From positions 54,650-118,649 of the forward strand of contig CAMVBS010000001.1 in assembly GCA_947165785.1 (NCBI GenBank): a DNA stretch of 64,000 nt. Reading direction: 5' to 3'. Origin of the DNA: an uncultured Clostridia bacterium. GTDB taxonomy: Bacteria; Bacillota; Clostridia; Saccharofermentanales; Saccharofermentanaceae. Below the pieces are notes generated by a model, which saw only the letters and a list, made by a program, of their open reading frames with translations, had not been told where the DNA came from and did no database searches. Positions 19,970 through 28,215 of the stretch are shown here, piece by piece. The number at the start of each line of letters is the position of its first letter. Positions within the stretch are counted from its first letter, which is position 1. The translations under genes and the position numbers were made by a program.

Positions 19970-20755
19970 ATGGATATCATCAGGAGTAAAGACAATTCTA
20001 AGGTTAAACGACTTGCGCTGCTTCATGACAGGAAGAAGGCGTCAAAGGAAGGTCTTGTTTTTATTGAAGGAACGAGACTTTGTGAGGATGCACTCCTTTC
20101 AGGCGTTAAGCCCGTTATGTTTGCTTTCTCTGAAAACAGGAGCATTCTTGCAGATGAGTTGATCTCAAAGTACAAGATCGACTGTGAGATCGCTGCGCTC
20201 TCGAATGAATGCTTTGAGAAGGTTTCTAATACCGTCAATCCTCAGGGGATAGCAATGGTCGTATCTGAGCCTGAACTTGGCTCGAAGATCCCTTTTAACG
20301 GGAAGGATGATATCTATCTGTGTCTTGAAGGGCTTCAGGATCCCGGGAATATGGGCACAGTTATAAGGCTTGCTGATGCTTTCGGATTTACTGCAGTCAT
20401 CATGGTAAAGGGAACGGTCGATCCGTTTAATGAGAAGGTTTTGCGCGCTTCAATGGGCTCTGTATGGCATGTTCCTCTCAGACGAGTTGACAGTATCGAT
20501 GATGTTTTCGAGCATTGTAAGAAGCATGATATCAGGACACTTGCGGCACATCTTAATGGTGATTTGTTAAATGAGGCGGAACTTGAGCTTCCGTGCTGCT
20601 ATTTTATTGGTAATGAGGGCAACGGTTTGACGGATGAATGTTCTGATCGTTGTGATACAATGGTTAAGATACCGATGCAGGGAAAGGCGGAGTCACTTAA
20701 TGCGGCTTCGGCAGCATCTATAATCGGGTACATTTTATCGACTAAGAGGAAGTAA
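19970..20755 (+). CDS. TrmH/SpoU family RNA 2'-O-methyltransferase
   Basis: MDIIRSKDNSKVKRLALLHDRKKASKEGLVFIEGTRL...LEGLQDPGNMGTVIRLADAFG...IGNEGNGL...IPMQGKAESLNAASAASII. Confidence 0.92.
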   Translation: MDIIRSKDNSKVKRLALLHDRKKASKEGLVFIEGTRLCEDALLSGVKPVMFAFSENRSILADELISKYKIDCEIAALSNECFEKVSNTVNPQGIAMVVSEPELGSKIPFNGKDDIYLCLEGLQDPGNMGTVIRLADAFGFTAVIMVKGTVDPFNEKVLRASMGSVWHVPLRRVDSIDDVFEHCKKHDIRTLAAHLNGDLLNEAELELPCCYFIGNEGNGLTDECSDRCDTMVKIPMQGKAESLNAASAASIIGYILSTKRK

Positions 20756-20756
20756 T

Positions 20757-21386
20757 ATGCAGATAGTTGTTTTGGGCACTTCAACTAATGCGATCATTCT
20801 CGCAGAGAGACTGTCGAGAACGCATGATGTTGTTTTGGTAGATACAGATGCTTCGGAGAGAGCTGAATATTTTAAACTGGATGTAACACCGATCGATGGT
20901 GTCATCATCGATACGGCTGTTTTCGAAGAAGCAGGCGTTGCAAATGCAGATGTTGTATGTGCTTTAAGTTCAAGTGAGAATACTAACCTTGTAGCGGCTC
21001 AGATCGCTAAGCATAAGTTCGGTGTAAAGAAAGTCATTGCATGTACTTATGATACTGAAGAATTCGAGATGTTCCAGGACGTTGGAGTAACTCCTATCTC
21101 TGCAACAGATCTTACTGTTGATGCTTTTATAAAGAAGATCCATGACAGTGACGAAGATGTCGAGAATCAACTCGGTGTCTCGTATGTTAATCTTTTCGGT
21201 GACAACTATAAGTTTAAGCTCTTTAAGATAGATGACAGTACAGAAGGAGCTAAACTTAAAAATCTTGCTGATACCGAAGGCGGAGTTATCCTGGGTGTCT
21301 TAAGAGACGGAGAACTTATCAATTACGATCCTTCATTCAAGGTTAGCATGAATGATAAAGTACTCGTCGCAGAAGTATATGAATAA
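20757..21386 (+). CDS. TrkA-family K+ uptake regulatory protein (single RCK)
   Basis: MQIVVLGTSTNAIILAERLSRTHDVVLVDTDASE... Rossmann plus C-terminal RCK_C-like segment. Confidence 0.85.
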   Translation: MQIVVLGTSTNAIILAERLSRTHDVVLVDTDASERAEYFKLDVTPIDGVIIDTAVFEEAGVANADVVCALSSSENTNLVAAQIAKHKFGVKKVIACTYDTEEFEMFQDVGVTPISATDLTVDAFIKKIHDSDEDVENQLGVSYVNLFGDNYKFKLFKIDDSTEGAKLKNLADTEGGVILGVLRDGELINYDPSFKVSMNDKVLVAEVYE

Positions 21387-21398
21387 GGGGAGAGAAGT

Positions 21399-22055
21399 AT
21401 GAAGATCGTAATCGTTGGTGCAGGTAAGGTAGGATTCTTTCTTGCAAGCGAGCTTGTTTTAAAGGGTCAGAATGTAACTGTCGTTGATATAAGGCCTAAG
21501 GCATGTTCACATATCGCCAATTCCCTTGGAGTAGAGACTGTGTGTGCCGATGCTTCAACTGTTCAGGGATTATCTGATGTATGTAATGAAACTGATATCC
21601 TCGTAGCTCTTACAGGTAATGATGAGAATAACCTCATTACATGTCAGATCGCTAAGAAGTATTATAACGTTCCGACAACCATTTCCAGGATCAATAACCC
21701 TAAGAATAACGATATCGCATCTATGTTTGGTGTAGATAAGCATTTCTGCGGTACGGATATCATCGTTAATCTCGTTGAGAATGAGATCGAGTTCAAGGGT
21801 ATGAAGATCGTCACGAGCTTTGATAATACAGATCACGTTATCGTTGAGTTTAATCTTTCTTCAAATTCTGAAGCCTGCGAGAAGAAACTCAGTGAGTATA
21901 AATTCGTTAAGGATGCAAAGGTCGTTGTAATAACATCATCTGACGGCAAGACTATCACTCCTCAAGGTGATACCGTCATGCATGCTGATGACAATATACT
22001 CATGGTCTGCCGCAGACGCCATATCAAAGATATCTGGGAAGAGATGGTCAAGTAA
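21399..22055 (+). CDS. TrkA-family K+ uptake regulatory protein (single RCK)
   Basis: MKIVIVGAGKVGFFLASELVLKGQNVTVVDI...LTGNDENNLITCQIAK. Confidence 0.9.
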   Translation: MKIVIVGAGKVGFFLASELVLKGQNVTVVDIRPKACSHIANSLGVETVCADASTVQGLSDVCNETDILVALTGNDENNLITCQIAKKYYNVPTTISRINNPKNNDIASMFGVDKHFCGTDIIVNLVENEIEFKGMKIVTSFDNTDHVIVEFNLSSNSEACEKKLSEYKFVKDAKVVVITSSDGKTITPQGDTVMHADDNILMVCRRRHIKDIWEEMVK

Positions 22056-22059
22056 TAAG

Positions 22060-23469
22060 ATGCTGGTAAAACAAAGCTTTGCACATAAGGTTATCGATTG
22101 GATATTTAAGAATCCGAGCCGAATGATCATTTCGTCATTTCTCTTGGTTATCCTGATAGGAAGTATTCTCTTGTTCCTTCCTTTCTCGACATATTCAGGA
22201 CATCATCTGAATTACTTTGAGGCGCTCTTTACGTCTGTATCGGCCGTCTGCGTTACGGGACTTGTAGTAGCTGATACTGCAACGACTTTTACCATATTCG
22301 GCAAGATCGTCCTAATAATATTGATCCAGATCGGTGGCCTAGGACTTGTAACCATTACTTCGTTTATTATTTCCTTTACTCGCAAAAAACAGGACCTTCG
22401 TACAAGGCTTGTAGCCCAGGAGACCTCAGGAAGCTTCAGTTTTAAAGAAGCTCCATTGCTTTTACGATTCATCCTAGGCCTTACTTTGGGATTTGAATTC
22501 GTTGGCGGCGTATTGTTTGCAGTTGAATACGTACCGAAGTACGGTTGGGCAGAAGGCCTCGGAAAAGCATTTTTCCAGGGTATATCAGCTTATTGTAATG
22601 CCGGATTCGATCTCATGGGTAATACTGAATCAGGTAAGTTCTCGAGCCTTGTCGGATTTGCGGGATCTCCTCTTATCGTAATAACTACATGCTGCCTTAT
22701 CCTTTTCGGCGGTCTTGGATTTACCGTATGGGTAGATCTTTTCGGCATGGTCAAGAATCATCGTAAGAATAAACTTAAGGTTCACTCCAAGATCGTTCTC
22801 GAATGGACCCTGGGATTAACTCTCGTAGGACTTATTGCGATGTTTATCCTGGAGTACAGTAATAAGGCAACAATGGGTGACATGTCTTTTGGAGAAAGGA
22901 TCCTTGCATCCTTCTTCCAGTCAGTTACATTCAGGACCGCAGGATTTAACACTATCGACCTCGGAGCCATGACCAATCCTTCCAAGACCATAGGAATCCT
23001 TCTTATGTTTATCGGAGCAGGTTCCGGTTCCACAGGCGGCGGTATAAAGATAACCACGTTTGCTATTATCGTTTACTCAGTTATAAGTGAGATCAAGGGA
23101 AATAAGGATACTGTTACGCATAAGCACACTATCTCAGGTTCCATAGTAAGAAGGGCAGTAGCGATCTTCTTTATCGGTATCTTTGTAGTTATCGGTCTGT
23201 CGCTTCTTCTCTCGATCACTGAACATAAAGCGATCATGGCTGGTGATTTCAATTTCATCGATGTGGTCTTTGAAGTAACTTCTGCTTTTGCTACCGTTGG
23301 TGTTTCATCACTTGGTACGCCTAATCTTCTGACGATCAGTAAAGTGCTCCTGATACCTGCGATGTTCCTCGGCCGAGTAGGTCCTATATCCCTCGCATTG
23401 AGCCTTGCCATGCGTGACACCAGGAAGATCGGTGAGGTCTATCCTGAAGGAAAGGTTCATATTGGATAA
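22060..23469 (+). CDS. trkH: TrkH/KtrB family K+ uptake channel subunit
   Basis: SVSAVCVTGLVVADTATTFT...QSVTFRTAGFNTID...GAGSGSTGGGIKITT...SAFATVGVSSLGTPNL. Confidence 0.93.
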   Translation: MLVKQSFAHKVIDWIFKNPSRMIISSFLLVILIGSILLFLPFSTYSGHHLNYFEALFTSVSAVCVTGLVVADTATTFTIFGKIVLIILIQIGGLGLVTITSFIISFTRKKQDLRTRLVAQETSGSFSFKEAPLLLRFILGLTLGFEFVGGVLFAVEYVPKYGWAEGLGKAFFQGISAYCNAGFDLMGNTESGKFSSLVGFAGSPLIVITTCCLILFGGLGFTVWVDLFGMVKNHRKNKLKVHSKIVLEWTLGLTLVGLIAMFILEYSNKATMGDMSFGERILASFFQSVTFRTAGFNTIDLGAMTNPSKTIGILLMFIGAGSGSTGGGIKITTFAIIVYSVISEIKGNKDTVTHKHTISGSIVRRAVAIFFIGIFVVIGLSLLLSITEHKAIMAGDFNFIDVVFEVTSAFATVGVSSLGTPNLLTISKVLLIPAMFLGRVGPISLALSLAMRDTRKIGEVYPEGKVHIG

Positions 23470-23495
23470 CGACTGTTTTATGCAGATTAACAAGA

Positions 23496-23518
23496 CCCTT
23501 TAACATACTAGGGTGTTT
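23496..23518 (+). terminator. possible terminator after trkH
   Basis: ACCCTttaacatactAGGGT then gtTTTg. Confidence 0.4.
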
Positions 23519-23614
23519 TGAAAAGTCTCTTTTGTGAAAATGAACGAATTGTGAACACAATGTTAACAAAGTATTGCTAACATATGGATATTGTGTTAAC
23601 GTATTAACGTACAT

Positions 23615-23771
23615 TAAGGAAGACTTTTACAAGAGTCGGTTATGTTATGAGAAGACAAACTGACTTGTCAGATAACAGTCTTTTGCCCAATCAGATCGGG
23701 TCAGAACGATCTGGATTGTTGTCAGACAAGTGTATAAACTTGAATACTTCCTTATTGATAATCTGTTTTTT
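23615..23771 (+). ncRNA. putative structured RNA (unclassified; 6S-like architecture possible)
   Basis: Closing helix TAAGGAAG(23615-23622)/CTTCCTTA(23747-23754); long irregular hairpin ACTTGTCaGATAAC/GTTGTCaGACAAGT plus AATCAGATCG/CGATCTgGATT; U-run 23766-23771. Confidence 0.45.
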
Positions 23772-23853
23772 GTATCCGGAGGAGCCGCAAAACCGTGTGC
23801 GACTCCTTTGGAGATTAAACCTGACAGTTACTTTTTTATGAAATACCTTTTTC

Positions 23854-23886
23854 TAAAGGAGCCGTCCCAAGTGGGCGGTTCTTTTA
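23854..23886 (+). terminator. intrinsic terminator-like hairpin
   Basis: aaaGGAGCCGtCCCaagtGGGCGGTTCtttta. Confidence 0.65.
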
Positions 23887-23936
23887 CTTGCTGAAATTTG
23901 TCAGATCGAAAGAGCACAACAGATATTACGTGAAAG

Positions 23937-23968
23937 AAAAACCCTTTCGTCTATTCAGGCGAAAGGGT
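23937..23968 (-). terminator. intrinsic terminator after glnS (minus strand)
   Basis: minus strand ACCCTTTCGcctgaatagaCGAAAGGGTTTTTC. Confidence 0.85.
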
Positions 23969-23994
23969 CATTGTTTTTTGAATAAGGCTGATTC

Positions 23995-25659
23995 TTAGTT
24001 TCCAGGCTTGTAGCTGTCCTTCAAGGATACTGCTCTGTTAAATACGAGATTATCTGAAGTGAAGTCCTTGTTATCTGCACAGAAGTAACCGAGTCTTAAG
24101 AACTGGAAACGATCTTCCGGCTTTGCGTTCTTAAGGGATGCTTCAACCTTGGCGCCCTTAACGATCTCCAGAGAGTCAGGATTGATGAAGTCAAGATAAT
24201 TGCAATCTGCAAGATCAGGAGCTTCAACAGTGAAGAGACGGTCATAAAGCCTTATCTCCGCATCAAGAGCAGTAGCAGCATCAACCCAGTGGATCGTAGA
24301 CTTTATCTTTCTTCCGTCAGCAGTATTACCGCCTCTGGATTCCTCATCGAATGTAGCATGAACAGCGATGACATTACCGTCGGCATCTTTATCGCATCCT
24401 ACGCATTTAACGACATAAGCGCTCTTAAGTCTTACTTCGTTGCCCGGGAAGAGACGGAAATACTTTTTCTCAGGTACTTCCATGAAATCCTCAGCTTCGA
24501 TCCAGAGCTCGCGGGAGAAACTGATCTCACGTTTTCCTGTCTCAGGCTTTTCAGGGTTGTTCTCAACTTCGAACACTTCGCTCTTTCCCTCAGGGTAGTT
24601 ATCGATGATGAGCTTAACAGGGTGAACAACACCCATTACACGCTGAGCATTTGCATTGAGATCTTCACGAAGGCAATATTCGAGGAATGCATAATCAACA
24701 ACTGCATTTACCTTGGATACGCCGTTACGTGCATGGAAAGCACGTATGGATTCAGGAGTATAACCGCGACGGCGAAGACCGCAAAGCGTAGGCATACGAG
24801 GATCATCCCATCCTGATACAAGACCGCTCTCAACGAGGTTCCTGAGCTTTCTCTTGCTTAATACGGTATGAGTGATTCCAAGTCTTGCGAACTCGATCTG
24901 ACGTGGCTTACATGGAACTGAGATGTTGTTTATTACCCAATCATAAAGAGGTCTGTGAGCCTCGAATTCCAAGGAGCAGAGAGAGTGGGTGATACCTTCG
25001 AGTGCATCTTCGATAGGATGAGCAAAGTCATACATAGGGTAGATGCACCATTTGTTGCCCTGACGGTGGTGTGGGATCCTGTTGATACGATAGATAACAG
25101 GGTCACGCATGTTGAAGTTACCGGAAGCAAGGTCGATCTTGGCACGGAGTGTGAGTTTACCATCCTCGAATTCTCCGTTCTTCATACGCTCGAAAAGATC
25201 AAGGCTCTCTTCGATTGGACGATCACGGAACGGGCTCTGTGCAGGTGTTGATGTGTCACCGCGCATCTCTTTCATCTGCTCAGGTGTGAGCTCGCATACG
25301 TAAGCAAGGCCCTTCTTGATGAGCTCAACGGCAAATTCATACATCTTGTCGAAGTAATCGGATGCATAGAAGAAGCGGTCATCCCAATCGTGGCCGAGCC
25401 AGTGGATATCCTCTTTGATGGCATCTACATACTCTTCGTCTTCCTTTGTAGGGTTTGTGTCATCCATACGAAGGTTACAAAGTCCGCCATACTTTTCAGC
25501 TGTACCGAAGTCGATCTCCAAAGCCTTGGCATGTCCGATATGAAGATATCCGTTTGGCTCAGGAGGGAAGCGGGTGTGGACTTTCTGACCATAGCAGCGT
25601 CCGCCTTCCTTAAGTTCTTCGTCGATTATCTCGTGAATAAAATGCTTATATTCTTCCAT
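23995..25659 (-). CDS. glnS: glutaminyl-tRNA synthetase
   Basis: TRFPPEPNGYLHIGHAKALEIDFG...LRMDDTNPTKEDEEYVDAI...WDDPRMPTLCGLRRRGYTPESIRAF. Confidence 0.95.
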   Translation of the reverse strand: MEEYKHFIHEIIDEELKEGGRCYGQKVHTRFPPEPNGYLHIGHAKALEIDFGTAEKYGGLCNLRMDDTNPTKEDEEYVDAIKEDIHWLGHDWDDRFFYASDYFDKMYEFAVELIKKGLAYVCELTPEQMKEMRGDTSTPAQSPFRDRPIEESLDLFERMKNGEFEDGKLTLRAKIDLASGNFNMRDPVIYRINRIPHHRQGNKWCIYPMYDFAHPIEDALEGITHSLCSLEFEAHRPLYDWVINNISVPCKPRQIEFARLGITHTVLSKRKLRNLVESGLVSGWDDPRMPTLCGLRRRGYTPESIRAFHARNGVSKVNAVVDYAFLEYCLREDLNANAQRVMGVVHPVKLIIDNYPEGKSEVFEVENNPEKPETGKREISFSRELWIEAEDFMEVPEKKYFRLFPGNEVRLKSAYVVKCVGCDKDADGNVIAVHATFDEESRGGNTADGRKIKSTIHWVDAATALDAEIRLYDRLFTVEAPDLADCNYLDFINPDSLEIVKGAKVEASLKNAKPEDRFQFLRLGYFCADNKDFTSDNLVFNRAVSLKDSYKPGN

Positions 25660-25662
25660 AAC

Positions 25663-27117
25663 TTAACTCCTCATAAGTCTTTCAAGACCGATATTGATCC
25701 TTCTTAATGATTCATCCTTACCCAGAAGGATAAGAACTTCGGCGCAACCGCCCGGTGTTACGGCAACACCTGCAGCTGCGATACGTACAGGCCACATGAC
25801 AAGAGCATTCTTCATCTCGTGCTCAGTTGCGTATCCTGTCAAAAGCTCGCTTAATGCATCTCTGTTCCAATCACATTCCTGAAGCTTAGGAAGGATATCG
25901 GAAAGGATAGCCTTTGATGTATCGAGAGTGGATTTACTCTTTTTATGCTCGAAAAGGCTCAGGTCGAAGTCTTCGAACTTTGTAAGGAACTCGAGCTTTT
26001 CAGGAAGCTGTGTAAATCTTGTGATACGAGGCTTCAAGATCTCTTCGAGCATAGGATAATTGTTCTCGCTTATACCAAGCTGATCAAAAAACGGCTTAGC
26101 ATGTGAGATGAATTCGTCATAGCTCATGTTCTTAATGTGCTCGGCATTTACCCATTCGAGCTTATCGTAATCGAAAACACTAGGGGACTTGGAGATTCCC
26201 TTAGGATCGAATGCCTTTATGAGCTCTTCCATGGAGAAGATCTCCTGGTTATCGGACGGAGCCCATCCCAAAAGTGCGATATAGTTTATGATCGCCTCAG
26301 GAAGGAAACCGTCATTAATAAGATCCATGAAGCCCGTGCTTCCATGTCTTTTCGAGAGTTTGGAGATAACTTCGTTTCCTTCCTCATCAACGGATTTACC
26401 CATGATGAGCGGAAGGTGCATATATGTCGGGATCTCCCAGCCGAATGCTTCGTAAAGAGCATTGTACTTAGGTGTGGAAGAAAGATACTCAGATCCTCTT
26501 ACAACGTGAGTAATACCCATGAGGTGATCATCGATAACGTTGGCGAAGTTATAAGTAGGGAAGCCGTCAGCCTTCAAAAGGACCTGATCGTCAAGGTCTT
26601 CGTTAGGGATAGTGATCTCACCATAAACGATATCCGTATATGTTGACTCACCTGATAACGGCATCTTCTGTCTTATTACATATGGGATGCCTGCATCGAG
26701 ATTCTTCTGGATCTCTTCAGGAGAGAGGTCACGGCAGTGACGGTCATAACCGGATTCACTTTGCTCACGAAGACTTTCCAAACGCTCCTTGGTACAAAAA
26801 CATCTGTATGCCTTGCCTTCGTTAACTAGCTGCTCAGCGTATGGCTTATAAAGACCCAAACGTTCACTTTGAACGTATGGACCGAAATCACCTCCGATAT
26901 CAGGACCTTCATCGTGTGTTAAACCTGCGAGCTTCAAAGTATCATAGATAACTTGCGTTGCACCCTCGACATAGCGTTCCTGGTCAGTATCTTCGATCCT
27001 TAATACGAATGTACCGTTGTCATGCTTAGCCGTCAAAAACTCATAAAGAGCTGTCCTTAGATTGCCTACGTGCATAAAACCCGTAGGGCTTGGTGCAAAT
27101 CTTGTTCTGATCTTCAT
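25663..27117 (-). CDS. gltX: glutamyl-tRNA synthetase
   Basis: MKIRTRFAPSPTGFMHVGNLRTALYEFL...RIEDTDQERYVEGA...ISKLSKRHGSTG. Confidence 0.96.
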   Translation of the reverse strand: MKIRTRFAPSPTGFMHVGNLRTALYEFLTAKHDNGTFVLRIEDTDQERYVEGATQVIYDTLKLAGLTHDEGPDIGGDFGPYVQSERLGLYKPYAEQLVNEGKAYRCFCTKERLESLREQSESGYDRHCRDLSPEEIQKNLDAGIPYVIRQKMPLSGESTYTDIVYGEITIPNEDLDDQVLLKADGFPTYNFANVIDDHLMGITHVVRGSEYLSSTPKYNALYEAFGWEIPTYMHLPLIMGKSVDEEGNEVISKLSKRHGSTGFMDLINDGFLPEAIINYIALLGWAPSDNQEIFSMEELIKAFDPKGISKSPSVFDYDKLEWVNAEHIKNMSYDEFISHAKPFFDQLGISENNYPMLEEILKPRITRFTQLPEKLEFLTKFEDFDLSLFEHKKSKSTLDTSKAILSDILPKLQECDWNRDALSELLTGYATEHEMKNALVMWPVRIAAAGVAVTPGGCAEVLILLGKDESLRRINIGLERLMRS

Positions 27118-27198
27118 ATGAATCACCTTTATTATTAATATAAATACGAACTGTATTCTACCATAAAAAAGAATTTTTTAGTGGTATAATTCAAAGGT

Positions 27199-28215
27199 AT
27201 GGATAAATTGCAGACAAACAGATCAACTGATTACTATTGCGGTAACGGAATCTCCTTTGAGGTCGTTGCTCCTTACATCGCGAAAAGAAGCGGTGATGTT
27301 AAGATAGCCATCTGCTCCGACAGGGTAGTAAGCGGTTATTACTACAATAAGTTCGAGGAACAGTTCCTTAAGCTCGGAATAAAGCCTTTGCTCGTTCCCG
27401 TAGATGCCAGGACTTCCTCCAAGGGACTTACGTCTGCTGATACGCTTTTTAAAGCTCTCGTTGATTTTGACTTCGGTAAGAATGACTGGCTAATTGCCTT
27501 CGGCGGTGGCGGAGTCATTGATATATGCGGTTTTGCCGCATCCGTTTTTACAGGCGGCATCAATCTCATGGCGGTTCCGACGACTCTCGGATCCATGATC
27601 GACGGAGTTCTTGCCGATAAGGCTTTTCTCAATTCATCAGGCCATAAGGATGAGATCTCGGTTCCGTTCTCGCCGACTGTAGCGATAATCGATCCGCTGT
27701 TTCTTAATACCGTACCGCCTAAGGTTAGGGCTAACGGATATGCTTCAGTTATAAGGCTTGCTCTTCTTGATAATATCGAACTTCTCTCGGGTATCGAGGG
27801 TAAAGGCGATTTCAGGGTGTACATCAATGACATCTATAAGAGCAGGATGGCTGTTGAGGATAAAGATCCGTATCTGCTTACACTTGGTGATGAGCTTTCC
27901 GATGCGATCGAGAGTTACTTCAGGTTCATGAATTATTCAGAAGGTGAGGCACTGGCTTTAAGTCTGCTTGCAACCGTAAGTGACAGTAAAAGAGAGCCTC
28001 TTACCAAGATATATGGTGCTCTCGGACTTCCTATAAGACTTGAAGGCTGCACCGAGAAGATGATGATAAAGACATTAAAGGAGAACTTCTCGCATAAAGG
28101 AGTCTCAAAGGTCAAGATGGCTGACAGAGACGGCGGGAAGTGGCATGTTTTCGAGTATGATGCCGATGAGGCAATGAAGATACTTGAAAACAGGCTTAAA
28201 AGGATAATCGAATGA
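27199..28215 (+). CDS. 3-dehydroquinate synthase-fold protein with divergent metal site
   Basis: AFGGGGVIDICGFAASVFTGGINLMAVPTTLGSMIDGVLADKAFLN...NTVPPKVRANGYASVIR; AroB-like NAD-binding core, ligands altered. Confidence 0.75.
   Translation: MDKLQTNRSTDYYCGNGISFEVVAPYIAKRSGDVKIAICSDRVVSGYYYNKFEEQFLKLGIKPLLVPVDARTSSKGLTSADTLFKALVDFDFGKNDWLIAFGGGGVIDICGFAASVFTGGINLMAVPTTLGSMIDGVLADKAFLNSSGHKDEISVPFSPTVAIIDPLFLNTVPPKVRANGYASVIRLALLDNIELLSGIEGKGDFRVYINDIYKSRMAVEDKDPYLLTLGDELSDAIESYFRFMNYSEGEALALSLLATVSDSKREPLTKIYGALGLPIRLEGCTEKMMIKTLKENFSHKGVSKVKMADRDGGKWHVFEYDADEAMKILENRLKRIIE

Noticed and set aside
23647-23841. 64-aa ORF MRRQTDLSDNSLLPNQIGSERS...
   Set aside because: No SD, overlaps strong RNA secondary structure, no protein-like features; better explained as structured RNA
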